A stretch of DNA of 64,000 nt from an uncultured bacterium. GTDB lineage: Bacteria; Verrucomicrobiota; Lentisphaeria; Victivallales; UBA1829. The notes beneath the pieces were generated by a model. It was not told the DNA's origin. It was given only the letters and a program-made list of their open reading frames with translations, and did not search any database. The stretch spans positions 1 through 64,000 of the forward strand of contig CASFTV010000003.1 in the NCBI GenBank assembly GCA_949297765.1, written 5' to 3'. This document shows, in pieces, positions 7,889 through 16,823 of this stretch (position 1 is the stretch's first letter; every line of letters starts with the position of its first letter). The position numbers were made by a program, and so were the translations under genes.

Positions 7889-9799
7889 ATGAGCGATCCG
7901 ATCAAACATGAATGCGGAATTGCAATGATCCGCCTTCTGAAGCCCCTGCGCTTCTATCAGGAAAAATATGGAACCGCCCTCTACGGACTCAACAAACTCT
8001 GTCTCCTGATGGAAAAACAGCACAACCGCGGACAGGACGGCGCGGGAATGGCAAACATCAAATTCGATATCCCCCCCGGGAATAAATATATCTCCATCCA
8101 GAAGTCAAATTCAACAACACCAATCAAGGATATCTTCCACGAGGTCTCCGCGGAAATCGCCCGGACAGCAGAACAGCCCGGGGCAAAACCAGAAAACCCC
8201 GACTGGCTCAAGGCAAACGCCCGCTTTACCGGAGAACTCTTCCTGGGACATCTGCGCTACGGAACCTACGGAGGAAACGGGATCGAAGCATGCCACCCCT
8301 TCCTCCGCGAAAGCAACTGGATGACCCGTACCCTGATCGTCGCAGGAAATTTCAATCTCACCAACACGGAAGAACTGTTTCAGCGTCTCGTCAATATCGG
8401 ACAGCATCCGAAAGACCGCTCGGATACCGTCACAATTCTCGAAAAAATCGGCCATTTCCTCGACCGTGTCACTCTCCGGATGGAAGAGGAATGCGACCGC
8501 AAGGGCATGAACCGGAGAGAAGCGGAAGCATTCATCGCGGAACATCTCGACGTCATGGAAATCCTCCGCAGCGCCTGCCGGCACTGGGATGGAGGATATG
8601 TGATCGCCGGACTCATCGGACACGGCGATGCTTTCGTTCTCCGCGACCCGGCCGGAATCCGGCCCGCATTCTATTATACGGATGACGAAGTGGCGGTCGT
8701 CACCTCCGAACGCCCGGTCATTCAGACGGCCTTCAATATTCAGGACGAATCCAGAATCCGGGAACTGCCGCCGGGAAACGCAATCGTCATCAAGCGAGGC
8801 GGACAGATCTCCGTGGAACCATACACGACACCGCTGGAAAAACCGAAACGCTGCTCCTTTGAACGCATCTATTTCTCGCGCGGAACGGATGCCGATATCT
8901 ACCAGGAGCGCAAACGGCTCGGGAAGCATCTTGCGCCGGACATTCTGCGGGCCATCGACGAGGATATCGAAAACACGGTCTTTTCCTTCATTCCGAATAC
9001 GGCGGAACTCTGTTTCTTCGGGCTGATGGAGGCGCTGAGAGAACACTGCGTCGCCGTCATTACGAAAAAACTGCTGGAACTCAAGGATCACGATTTCAAC
9101 TCGGTGAATCTGAAAGCGCTGCTGGCATACTGTCCGCGATTTGAAAAGGTTGCGGTCAAAGACGCGAAACTGCGCACATTCATCACGGCGGATGCGAGCC
9201 GGGAGGATCTCGTGACACATGTATATGACATTACCTACGGCACCATCCGCAGAGGAAGCGATACACTGGTCATCATTGACGACTCCATTGTCCGCGGGAC
9301 AACGATGCGGGAAAGCATTCTCAAAATTCTCGACCGTCTCGGGCCGAAGCGGATCCTTCTGGTCTCCTCCGCGCCGCAGATCCGGTATCCGGACTGCTAC
9401 GGAATCGACATGGCAAAGCTCGGAGACTTCGTGGCGTTCCGCGCCGCAATCGAACTGCTGAAGGAGACCAACCGGCGTCATCTCATTGAGGAAGTGTACC
9501 GGAAAGCGAAGGAGTCGCTCGCCTGCGGAACGGAAAATGTTCCGAACTTTGTTCAGGAAATCTACGCGCCGTTCCGGACGGAAGAGCTTTCCGCAAAGAT
9601 CGCGGAACTGCTCTCTCCGGTCGGAATCCGGGCGGAGGTTTCGGTCATTTTCCAGACCATCGAAGGACTTCACGAAGCCTGTCCGGACCACACGGGCGAC
9701 TGGTATTTCACAGGGAATTATCCGACTCCCGGCGGAGCGAACGTCTGCAACCGGGCATTCGTCAACTATATTGAAGGGCGCAACGAGCGAGCCTATTGA
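7889..9799 (+). CDS. Long-form amidophosphoribosyltransferase-like protein, 636 aa
   Basis: The N-terminus MSDPIKHECGIAMIRLLKPL carries the class II glutamine amidotransferase cysteine (Cys9), followed by 'RGQDGAGMANI' and 'GHLRYGTYG'. The C-terminal half has a phosphoribosyltransferase PRPP loop, 'LVIIDDSIVRGTTMRESI', around residue 470. At 636 residues it is longer than classical PurF (about 460-500) and closely follows the longer variant common in Bacteroides. It probably makes phosphoribosylamine for purine synthesis, or a related amide-transfer product. The start at 7889 has AAAGG nine bases upstream; the longer frame from 7862 adds residues before the cysteine motif. No other pur gene is adjacent. 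Confidence 0.85.
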   Translation: MSDPIKHECGIAMIRLLKPLRFYQEKYGTALYGLNKLCLLMEKQHNRGQDGAGMANIKFDIPPGNKYISIQKSNSTTPIKDIFHEVSAEIARTAEQPGAKPENPDWLKANARFTGELFLGHLRYGTYGGNGIEACHPFLRESNWMTRTLIVAGNFNLTNTEELFQRLVNIGQHPKDRSDTVTILEKIGHFLDRVTLRMEEECDRKGMNRREAEAFIAEHLDVMEILRSACRHWDGGYVIAGLIGHGDAFVLRDPAGIRPAFYYTDDEVAVVTSERPVIQTAFNIQDESRIRELPPGNAIVIKRGGQISVEPYTTPLEKPKRCSFERIYFSRGTDADIYQERKRLGKHLAPDILRAIDEDIENTVFSFIPNTAELCFFGLMEALREHCVAVITKKLLELKDHDFNSVNLKALLAYCPRFEKVAVKDAKLRTFITADASREDLVTHVYDITYGTIRRGSDTLVIIDDSIVRGTTMRESILKILDRLGPKRILLVSSAPQIRYPDCYGIDMAKLGDFVAFRAAIELLKETNRRHLIEEVYRKAKESLACGTENVPNFVQEIYAPFRTEELSAKIAELLSPVGIRAEVSVIFQTIEGLHEACPDHTGDWYFTGNYPTPGGANVCNRAFVNYIEGRNERAY

Positions 9800-9830
9800 A
9801 CGCCGTCACAAACAAAGGAGACCGTTTTTC

Positions 9831-10451
9831 ATGCTGCAACTTCTGGCCGCGACAAGCAACAAACACAAGATCGGGGAATTCAAAGCCATGCTGGCGGATC
9901 TGAACTCCCGTGTCAATATCGTAACCCCGGACACCATTCCGAATTTTCCGGCACTGATCGAGGACGGTAAATCCTTTGAGGAAAACGCGGAACGGAAGGC
10001 GGAACAGGCGTCCGCATATGCCGACATGGCGGCATTCGCCGACGACTCCGGACTGGAAGTGGAGGCTCTCGACGGCGCCCCCGGCATCTATTCCGCCCGC
10101 TATGCGGGAGAAGGAGCCTCCGACGCGGAACGGATCGCCAAACTGCTTGAAGCCATGAAAGGACAGACAAACCGCAAAGCCCGTTTTGTCTGCGTCATTG
10201 CGATCGCCTACCGGGGCGACGACGTGGCGCTGTTCCGCGGCGAAGTTCATGGAACCATCGCGGAAGCTCCGCGGGGAACAAACGGTTTCGGCTACGATCC
10301 GGTCTTCATCCCGGAGGGCTACAACCAGACCTTCGGAGAACTTCCCGGCGATGTCAAGGATGCCATCAGCCACCGGGCGAACGCAATCGCCAAAGCGGTG
10401 AAATTCATCCGGGCAGAACTGGACAGCATGGACGATTTTGAATTCGTATGA
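9831..10451 (+). CDS. rdgB: XTP/dITP pyrophosphatase (RdgB/HAM1), 206 aa
   Basis: The N-terminal 'LLAATSNKHKIGEFKAML' matches the substrate loop T/SxNxxK of the HAM1 family. 'DDSGLEVEALDGAPGIYSAR' near residues 65-85 contains the catalytic aspartates, and 'GFGYDPVFIP' and 'SHRANAIAK' complete the signature. The enzyme removes non-canonical purine triphosphates (XTP, dITP) from the nucleotide pool. Length is normal. The start at 9831 has AAGGAG at a good distance; a longer overlapping frame from 9486 belongs to the purF-like gene. Its position after a purine-synthesis-type gene suggests cotranscription. The stop overlaps the next start (ATGA). Confidence 0.95.
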   Translation: MLQLLAATSNKHKIGEFKAMLADLNSRVNIVTPDTIPNFPALIEDGKSFEENAERKAEQASAYADMAAFADDSGLEVEALDGAPGIYSARYAGEGASDAERIAKLLEAMKGQTNRKARFVCVIAIAYRGDDVALFRGEVHGTIAEAPRGTNGFGYDPVFIPEGYNQTFGELPGDVKDAISHRANAIAKAVKFIRAELDSMDDFEFV

Positions 10452-11356
10452 AACGATTGTTCCTGACACTGGTTCTTCTGTGTTTCATGCTGCCCGTATT
10501 CCCGGCGGAACAGCGGCTCTCGCTCGACCGGCCGTCGAAGGCCGGAGATTTTTTCCAGGCGGAGATCAGTCTGACCGCCCAGCGGGAATACCGGTTTGTC
10601 TTTCCGGGACCGGACCGGCCGGTGAAAAAACAGGAGTCGCTGGTGACAACGATTTTTGCGGACCTGAAGGTTCTGGAGGTCAATGCGGAAGGCAGTCCGG
10701 TGCGTCTGGAAGTGCGGATCAGCAGTGCGGGCGGCTTTCTGAACGGACGACGCATCGACAGTTCCCTTCTGAAAGGGAAAACCATTCTCGCCGATCTGCA
10801 AACAGCGCCGGCCCGTTTCACGGAACACCCCTCCGGGAAAGCTGTTTCCGCGGAGGGGACAGCGCTTCTCGGAGCGATCTTCCGCCCGCCGGACGGAGAC
10901 ACGCTGAAAAATACGCTTGGGAATTCGGTTCCGCTGCGTCCGGGCTACAAATGGAAAATTTCAGCGAGGCCGGTTCTGAATTCGCTCCGTGCGCGGAGTC
11001 TTTCGCTGAATCCGGATGCGGTTACGGCGGAGGCCCGGATTGCGGAACGGGAAAAATACCGGGGATTCGACGTCTGCCGGGTGGAGATGGATCTTGCCTC
11101 CGAGGGGATTTCGACGCTGGATTTCCGTCTTCGCGCGACGCTGTGGATTCCAGTGGATCCGTCCGTGAACGTGATCCGGCTCCTCCGGAACGGGGTGGAA
11201 GTGGTGGACACGGTGTTTCCGAACGAGAATCCTCTGGCGGCCGGCTCGTCGGTCCGAGTCATCACGAAGGAGAACCTGGAAGCGGTGCTGATTCCCGCGA
11301 AGGAAAAGAAGGAACTTCCGAAAAAGCGTTCGTGGTCGGATTTTATTCTCCGGTAA
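10448..11356 (+). CDS. Secreted hypothetical protein, 302 aa
   Basis: The N-terminus MKRLFLTLVLLCFMLPVFPA is a typical Sec signal peptide with cleavage near 'FPA-EQ'. The mature protein is rich in beta-strand patterns and charged turns, and no catalytic motif or known domain is evident. It overlaps rdgB by four bases (ATGA), so the two are translationally coupled. A periplasmic location is likely. Function is unknown. Confidence 0.7.
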   Translation: MKRLFLTLVLLCFMLPVFPAEQRLSLDRPSKAGDFFQAEISLTAQREYRFVFPGPDRPVKKQESLVTTIFADLKVLEVNAEGSPVRLEVRISSAGGFLNGRRIDSSLLKGKTILADLQTAPARFTEHPSGKAVSAEGTALLGAIFRPPDGDTLKNTLGNSVPLRPGYKWKISARPVLNSLRARSLSLNPDAVTAEARIAEREKYRGFDVCRVEMDLASEGISTLDFRLRATLWIPVDPSVNVIRLLRNGVEVVDTVFPNENPLAAGSSVRVITKENLEAVLIPAKEKKELPKKRSWSDFILR

Positions 11357-11463
11357 ACGGCGGAATGAGTTGCAAAAAAGCAAAAGAGTGTTATATTACT
11401 GTTTTATACGAAAAATAAAGAGAAAAAATTTATAATATTTCAGGACTGGAACCCAGAAATCGT

Positions 11464-11491
11464 TTGTAAAATGGAAAAGGTCCTGTATATT
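11464..11491 (+). promoter_or_regulatory. Putative promoter of the rpsP operon
   Basis: TTGTAA (11464-11469) and TATATT (11486-11491) are 16 bases apart, about 120 bases before rpsP. A second -10-like TATTAT overlaps two bases later. The segment between the secreted-protein gene and rpsP holds nothing else I can identify. Confidence 0.5.
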
Positions 11492-11611
11492 ATAAGTCTT
11501 TTATTGCCGCCTGTGACGACAGGATGCAGCGGACACACGGCGGAAACCGGGAATGCCGGTGTAGGCATTTCTGAAAAACTGGACCAAAGCAGGAGATGAA
11601 GGAAGTCCACT

Positions 11612-11923
11612 ATGGTAAAGATCAGACTGAAAAAGACAGGCGCCAAGAACTGGATCAGTTTCCGAATCGCGGTTTGCGACATCCGTTCCGCGCGGGACGG
11701 CTACATGGTTGAAGAACTCGGCTACTATGATCCGAAGCACAGCGATGAGAAAATCAACGTCGAGCGCGCAGATTACTGGATTGCCAACGGCGCGCAGATG
11801 AGCGAGACGGTCAAGGCGATTCTTGCCCGGGCAAAAGCCGGCAAATCCAAGACCAGAGGCGTTCCGGACGCAAAGCCGAGAAAGAAGAATTTCAAGAAGG
11901 GCGGCGACGAAGCAGCCTCCTGA
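11612..11923 (+). CDS. rpsP: 30S ribosomal protein S16
   Basis: The protein starts MVKIRLKKTGAKNWISFRI, the conserved S16 N-terminus, and keeps 'LGYYDPK' and 'INVERADYWIANGAQMSETV' in the usual places. The lysine-rich C-terminal tail (about residues 80-103) is a common variable extension. S16 is needed for 30S assembly. It heads an operon with khpA, trmD, rplS and rnhB. Confidence 0.96.
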   Translation: MVKIRLKKTGAKNWISFRIAVCDIRSARDGYMVEELGYYDPKHSDEKINVERADYWIANGAQMSETVKAILARAKAGKSKTRGVPDAKPRKKNFKKGGDEAAS

Positions 11924-11945
11924 ACAGCAAGAATGGAGTGTTGAC

Positions 11946-12296
11946 GTGTTTTTTGATGCGTTGAAGAAAATATTCGGCGGAAAATCCGAGGAGGAACGGC
12001 CCGCCGGCGGAAGTTCTTCCAGGAAATCCGCCGTTCCGGGGCATGTCGCGACGCTGAAGGACCTTGAGGGCTTTGTGGAATATGTGGTGAAAGCCCTCGT
12101 GGACGTTCCGGAAGAGGTCCGGGTGACGACGGAAAACGGCGAAAACGATACGCGGGTAATCCGGATTTACTGCCGCAAGGAAGATACCGGTAAAATCATC
12201 GGCAAGAAGGGCAAAACGATTATTGCGCTCCGCTCTCTTGTCGGAGGAGCTGCCGGGCGTCTTCAGGAACGAGTCACAGTCGAGGTGGTGGACTGA
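11946..12296 (+). CDS. khpA: KH-domain RNA-binding protein KhpA, 116 aa, GTG start
   Basis: The last 75 residues form a single KH domain with the RNA-binding GxxG loop '[18 protein letters not shown]'. Family members bind many RNAs, often with KhpB, and sit between rpsP and rimM/trmD, as here. The first 40 residues are an extra Ser/Gly-rich leader ([17 protein letters not shown]), longer than in most KhpA proteins. I chose the GTG at 11946 because GGAG lies eight bases upstream and it begins 22 bases after rpsP; an in-frame extension to 11823 would overlap rpsP without reason. Confidence 0.85.
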   Translation: MFFDALKKIFGGKSEEERPAGGSSSRKSAVPGHVATLKDLEGFVEYVVKALVDVPEEVRVTTENGENDTRVIRIYCRKEDTGKIIGKKGKTIIALRSLVGGAAGRLQERVTVEVVD

Positions 12297-13003
12297 GTCT
12301 CCGGTTCGACATTGTCACGCTTTTCCCGTCGATTTTTTTCGGGCCTCTGGGCGAAAGCATCGTCGGCAGGGCGAGGGAAAAGGGGATCGTGCAGATCAAC
12401 ACCGTCGATCTGCGCGATTTCACGCATGACAACCACAGGACGGTGGATGATAAGCCCTACGGGGGAGGAGCCGGAATGCTGATGAAGCCGGAACCCCTGT
12501 TCGAGGCGGTGGAATCTTTGAAAACTGAAAAGGCAAAAGTGTTGCTTACGTCGCCGTCGGGCGAGCCGTTCACACAGAAAATGGCGCACGAGCTGGCGAA
12601 AGAGGAACATCTGATTGTCATTTGCGGACACTATGAGGGAGTTGACGAACGGGTTCGTCAGGTTCTGGTTGACCGGGATATTTCGATCGGTGATTATGTC
12701 CTGACCAGCGGAAATCTTCCGGCCATGGTGATTGTCGATGCCGTAACCCGTCTTCTGCCGGGCGCGCTGGGTTCCCCGGAATCCGAAGTCGACGAATCGT
12801 TTGAAGACGGACTTCTTGAGTATCCGCAATACACGAGACCCGCGGAATACAGAGGGTGGAATGTCCCGGAAATCCTGCTCTCCGGCGATCACGCAAAGAT
12901 CGCGGAATGGAGGCGCAGCGAGGCACGGAAACGGACCGCCGCCGTACGACCGGATCTCCTGAATTTGAAACAATTAAACTCCCCGGAGGATGAAAAAAAA
13001 TGA
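12293..13003 (+). CDS. trmD: tRNA (guanine-N1)-methyltransferase TrmD, apparent CTG start
   Basis: TrmD methylates G37 of tRNAs using S-adenosylmethionine. Conserved segments include '[19 protein letters not shown]' at the N-terminus, '[12 protein letters not shown]', '[12 protein letters not shown]', '[11 protein letters not shown]' and 'LLPGALG' (knotted SAM site). The conserved N-terminus lies upstream of the first canonical in-frame start (GTG at 12389), which would remove about 32 conserved residues. No ATG, GTG or TTG lies near it in frame; the best candidate is CTG at 12293, overlapping the khpA stop (CTGA) with GAGGTGG just upstream. With that start the protein is 236 residues, normal for TrmD. 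Confidence 0.88.
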   Translation: MSLRFDIVTLFPSIFFGPLGESIVGRAREKGIVQINTVDLRDFTHDNHRTVDDKPYGGGAGMLMKPEPLFEAVESLKTEKAKVLLTSPSGEPFTQKMAHELAKEEHLIVICGHYEGVDERVRQVLVDRDISIGDYVLTSGNLPAMVIVDAVTRLLPGALGSPESEVDESFEDGLLEYPQYTRPAEYRGWNVPEILLSGDHAKIAEWRRSEARKRTAAVRPDLLNLKQLNSPEDEKK

Positions 13004-13440
13004 ACAAGATTATCAGTGCGATCGAAAAGAAGCAGTTGAAAGAAAACGTGACGGACTTCAAGATCGGCGACACCGTCAGGGTCTACACGAAGATCGTGGA
13101 AGGAACAACCGAGCGCATCCAGATGTTTTCCGGCATCGTGATCGCCAGAAACGGATCCGACATCCGTGAAACCTTCACGGTCCGCCGCGTCTCCTTCGGC
13201 TACGGAGTCGAGCGTGTCTTCCCCCTGCACTCCCCCCGTGTCGACCATATCGAAGTCGAGCGCAAGGGCCGCGTCCGCAGAGCAAAACTCTACTACCTGA
13301 GAGACAAAGTCGGAAAGGGCGCCAAAGTCAAAGAGCAGCTGCGCTTCACGGAAAAGACCGCAAAACAGCCCGCTCCTGCTGTTGCACCTGCCGCTCCTGC
13401 TGCGGAGGCTCCTGCCGCCGAAGCACCGGCAGCCGAATAA
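13000..13440 (+). CDS. rplS: 50S ribosomal protein L19 with Ala/Pro-rich tail, 146 aa
   Basis: The core (residues 1-115) carries the L19 features '[16 protein letters not shown]', '[12 protein letters not shown]', '[23 protein letters not shown]' and '[10 protein letters not shown]'-like motifs. L19 sits at the 30S-50S interface. A 30-residue C-terminal tail of Ala, Pro and Glu with near-repeats of 'AAEAP' is added; such tails occur in L19 of some PVC bacteria. The start overlaps the trmD stop by four bases (ATGA). Confidence 0.95.
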   Translation: MNKIISAIEKKQLKENVTDFKIGDTVRVYTKIVEGTTERIQMFSGIVIARNGSDIRETFTVRRVSFGYGVERVFPLHSPRVDHIEVERKGRVRRAKLYYLRDKVGKGAKVKEQLRFTEKTAKQPAPAVAPAAPAAEAPAAEAPAAE

Positions 13441-13471
13441 GAAATTTCTTTTCCCCGGAGGGAAAATTCCA

Positions 13472-14137
13472 ATGCACGGATATCTTTCCCTCTCGGATGA
13501 ACTCCTCGTTTTCGAATCTCAGTTCTGGAACGGGGAGTTTTCTTTTGTCGGGGGGATCGACGAGGCCGGACGCGGATGTCTGGCGGGACCGGTGGTGGCC
13601 GCCGCGGTGGTCTTCACGGATCACGCCAGAATCCCGGAAGGACTGAATGACTCCAAACAGCTTACGGAAAACCGGCGCGAAGAACTTCGCGAAATCCTGC
13701 TTTCCGAACCGGGCGTCCAATGGGGAATCGGAGAAGTTTCCGCCGAGGAGATCGACCGGACCGATATTCTCCGCGCGACCTGGAAAGCCATGGCGCTTGC
13801 GGCGGCGCAGATCATTCCTCCGGCGCAGTTTCTTCTGGTGGACGGCAATCCTGTTCACGGCCTTCCCCTCCCCTCGCAGAATCTGGTCAAAGGGGATGCG
13901 CGCTCGGCAACCATTGCAGCGGCAAGCATCCTTGCCAAGACGCACCGCGATCACCTCATGATCCGCGCGGCGGAGGAATATCCCTCTTATGGTTTCGAGA
14001 TTCACAAAGGCTACGGGACCGCACAGCATCTGGCCGCGCTGAAACAGCATGGCGTCACGCCGCTGCACCGGAAAACGTTTGCTCCGGTGCACGATCTTCT
14101 GTTCCCGCCGGAATTCACTCAGCAGGATCTGTTCTGA
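13472..14137 (+). CDS. rnhB: Ribonuclease HII
   Basis: The enzyme removes ribonucleotides from DNA and cleaves RNA in RNA-DNA hybrids. 'GGIDEAGRGCLAGPVVAAAV' holds the catalytic DE of RNase HII, 'NDSKQLT' and 'LLVDGN' follow, and 'KGDARSATIAAASILAK' gives the third and fourth acidic positions. At 221 residues the length is typical. ATG at 13472 follows CGGAGGG at suitable spacing; an earlier frame start at 13382 lies inside rplS. It ends the rpsP operon and converges on the GH5-like gene. Confidence 0.95.
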   Translation: MHGYLSLSDELLVFESQFWNGEFSFVGGIDEAGRGCLAGPVVAAAVVFTDHARIPEGLNDSKQLTENRREELREILLSEPGVQWGIGEVSAEEIDRTDILRATWKAMALAAAQIIPPAQFLLVDGNPVHGLPLPSQNLVKGDARSATIAAASILAKTHRDHLMIRAAEEYPSYGFEIHKGYGTAQHLAALKQHGVTPLHRKTFAPVHDLLFPPEFTQQDLF

Positions 14138-14153
14138 GTTCGCGGAACGCGAT

Positions 14154-15179
14154 TCAGCAGGAAAGGGAATCCTCTTCCCGACGGATCGAATCGAAGACCT
14201 CCTGTTCGGACGGGTCAAGCAGGGAACCATCCGGCTGGAACACATCGTGGAAGAAGGGATTGGGAATGCCTTTGGATTCATCCCATCCCCACGGATAGAT
14301 TGTCTGAGTTTTTCCCGAAACGAGTCCCCAGTTGACCGCGGAAACATGGTTTTCGCGCAGAATCGGCAGACACTCCCGGAAAGTGCTCCCGAGAGGACGC
14401 GCCATATATTCGGAGCAGAGAAGCGGACGACCGTCCGCGATATAACGGAGAAAATTGATCCGCTCCTTCAGCTCGCCCGGACAGCTGTAACAGTGGAAGG
14501 AAACGATGTCGGACTGTTCCAGCAGGAAGCGGTTGATCTCGTCGAACTGCGGCGAGAAATTCCATGCGCCCGCCGTAAGCGGCTGGGAAGGAGCCGCGTC
14601 CCTCGCCCAGGAAAAGACCGCCTTGAGAAGCGGAAGGGAGAGGCTTCCGCGCAGGCCTTTCAGCGTGACATGATCGCCGGAGCGACCGTTGCCCGGCTCG
14701 TTGTAGAGATCCCAGAGCAGGACGCGGTCATCGCCGGAGAAACGGACAAGGACCCCTTTGACGTAGCGTTCCAGAGCATCCCAGCGGGCGGGATTGTCCG
14801 CGATCCGGTATCCGGGAGACTGAATCCAGCCGGAGTTGTGGGAGAACGGTTTCGGGTCGGGCTGTTTTCCCAGCGCGAAATCCGGATTCCAGCAGTCGTC
14901 GAAAAAGACAAACATGGTTTTGATCCGGTGTTTCTCCGCGATGGCAAGATAGGATTCCACACGGTTCAGGAATCCTGCGGAATCCTGCTCCCAGAGAAGA
15001 TCGTGCAGGAAGACCCGCATCAGGCTCATCCCGATCGACGCCGCCCAGCCGAGTTCCCGGTCGATGACCGCGGGATCGAACGTCTCTTTCTGCCACATCT
15101 CAAGCTGGTTGATTGCCGTACTCGGAATAAAATTTGCGCCGAAGCGCCATGTGCCGTCGTAATCTGCGAGATTCTTCAT
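14154..15179 (-). CDS. GH5-like (clan GH-A) glycoside hydrolase, 341 aa
   Basis: This looks like a TIM-barrel hydrolase of the GH5 / '1,4-beta-xylanase' type. 'VLLWDLYNEPGNG' around residue 155 carries the acid/base glutamate (NEP motif), and 'PLLCSEYMARP' near residue 255 carries the probable nucleophile glutamate. 'FHCYSCPG' and 'NWGLVSGKTQTIYPW' complete the barrel. No signal peptide is present, so it should act in the cytoplasm on imported oligosaccharides. The start has GGAGGACGGAGA directly upstream. The substrate cannot be read from sequence. Confidence 0.8.
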   Translation of the reverse strand: MKNLADYDGTWRFGANFIPSTAINQLEMWQKETFDPAVIDRELGWAASIGMSLMRVFLHDLLWEQDSAGFLNRVESYLAIAEKHRIKTMFVFFDDCWNPDFALGKQPDPKPFSHNSGWIQSPGYRIADNPARWDALERYVKGVLVRFSGDDRVLLWDLYNEPGNGRSGDHVTLKGLRGSLSLPLLKAVFSWARDAAPSQPLTAGAWNFSPQFDEINRFLLEQSDIVSFHCYSCPGELKERINFLRYIADGRPLLCSEYMARPLGSTFRECLPILRENHVSAVNWGLVSGKTQTIYPWGWDESKGIPNPFFHDVFQPDGSLLDPSEQEVFDSIRREEDSLSC

Positions 15180-15289
15180 TCTCCGTCCTCCCGGTTTGGT
15201 AGATGGAGTACTATGCCATTCCTTCCGTTTTTTTCAAACTGGAAGGGATGTATTTTCCGCTCTGATTCATGAGGATTCGGCGCAGAACG

Positions 15290-16450
15290 TCAAATCACAT
15301 AGGTTTTCATGGGGGGGAATCCGTTGAACTCGACGGAACAGTAACTGCTGGTGTAGGCGCCGGTCGAGAGCCAGTAGAGACGGTCTCCGATGGAAAGATT
15401 CAGCGGCAGTTCATACTGGAAATTCTCGTACATGGTATCGACACTGTCACAGGTCGGCCCGGCGATAATCACTTTTTCCGACACGCCCTTCTTGGGGGTG
15501 TAGAGCGGATATTTGATGGATTCGTTCATGGTTTCCATCATTCCGTTGAACAGACCGGCGTCAGTGTAGACCCACCGTTCGAGCGCCGTGCGGGATTTGC
15601 GGGCGATCAGGACCACCTCCGTCACAAGCACTCCGGAATCGCCGACCAGAGAACGTCCGGGCTCGATGATGATCTCCGGAAGCGTCTCTCCGAAATCCTC
15701 GTGCAGATACCGCGTGATCTCCGCCGCATAGACCTCTGCCGGATTGTTTTTTTCCACATAGCGGGCGGGAAATCCGCCGCCCATATTGATCGCCTTCAGC
15801 GTGATTCCGGCATCGTTTTTCAGCGCGTCGTAGAGATTCTTGACCTTCGCAATCGCCGCCTGCCACGCGGGAATGTCACGCTGCTGCGAACCGACATGGA
15901 AGGAGATTCCGTACGGCTCCAGCCCGAGCTTCTGCGCCAGGATCAGAAGATCGTAGATCATATCCGCCTGACATCCGAATTTCCGGGAAAGCGGCCAGTC
16001 CGCCGTCAGCACTCCTTCCGTCAGGAGACGGATGAACACCTTCGAGCCGGGCGCGGCCTTGGCAATGTTGCGCAGATCGGCTTCACTGTCGGAAACATAG
16101 AGGCGGATTCCCGCCTCGTAAAACTCGCGGATATCCTCGCTCTTCTTGATGGTGTTGCCGTAGCTGATGCGGTCCGGAGAAACGCCGAGCCCGAGAACCC
16201 GCCGGAGTTCATAAACCGACGCCACATCAAAATTCGCCCCGAGTTCGTTCAGCATCCGGATCACTTCCGGAGCCGGATTCGCCTTGACCGCATAGAAGAT
16301 CCGGGCGTACGGCAGGGAATTCTTCAGCTGGATGAAATTCTTCCGGATCACATCCGAGAGAATGATCTGACACGGGGTTTCAAGATTTTCGGAAAAATCG
16401 AGGACTTTTTTCCATTCCTCCGGCGTGTAGAAATCGCAGTAATTGTTCAT
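15290..16450 (-). CDS. Ornithine/lysine decarboxylase, alanine-racemase-fold type
   Basis: This is a fold-type III PLP decarboxylase (eukaryotic-type ODC family). 'IFYAVKANPAPEV' holds the PLP lysine, 'FHVGSQQ' and 'NMGGGFPARY' bind the phosphate, 'IIEPGRSLVGDSG' follows, and 'GPTCDSVDTM' carries the catalytic cysteine shared by the dimer. It makes putrescine from ornithine or cadaverine from lysine. The ATG at 16450 (MNNYCDFY) is preferred; an in-frame ATG at 16462 has GGAG only one base away, too close. Upstream, 16451-16823 (about 370 bases) holds no gene I can identify and probably carries its promoter. Confidence 0.88.
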   Translation of the reverse strand: MNNYCDFYTPEEWKKVLDFSENLETPCQIILSDVIRKNFIQLKNSLPYARIFYAVKANPAPEVIRMLNELGANFDVASVYELRRVLGLGVSPDRISYGNTIKKSEDIREFYEAGIRLYVSDSEADLRNIAKAAPGSKVFIRLLTEGVLTADWPLSRKFGCQADMIYDLLILAQKLGLEPYGISFHVGSQQRDIPAWQAAIAKVKNLYDALKNDAGITLKAINMGGGFPARYVEKNNPAEVYAAEITRYLHEDFGETLPEIIIEPGRSLVGDSGVLVTEVVLIARKSRTALERWVYTDAGLFNGMMETMNESIKYPLYTPKKGVSEKVIIAGPTCDSVDTMYENFQYELPLNLSIGDRLYWLSTGAYTSSYCSVEFNGFPPMKTYVI

Positions 16451-16823
16451 TCGGGAAAACATGCTCCAAAATAATTGTTGTACGGAACCCCGGATGAGCG
16501 ATGCGGACGGCGGATTCGCCCGGCGGAAAAACCGCAGGGGAACGAACGGTATACCCGTCCCTTTCCCGGATACGGCAAACCCTCCGCTCCGCGACTCCGA
16601 TTCCCGCCCCGTCCATCCGATTTCAAATCACACGATCTGCAACGGGGTGTAACGTATCCCGGGGCAAAGCAAAAAGCAAATCTCTTTCCCGGCGGAAATC
16701 AAAAAAAAAATAAAATAAACATCGTTTTCCAGTTCCCGCAATCGGCGCAGGAGGAAACTCCGGACGGTCGGAGCTGGAACAGCGGAAAAACGGTCCGGGA
16801 TTTCCCGTTTTGCAGAGGCCGTG

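Noticed and set aside
8111-9691. 526-codon open frame antisense to the purF-like gene
   Set aside because: It mirrors a clear enzyme with conserved motifs on the other strand and has no family resemblance of its own.
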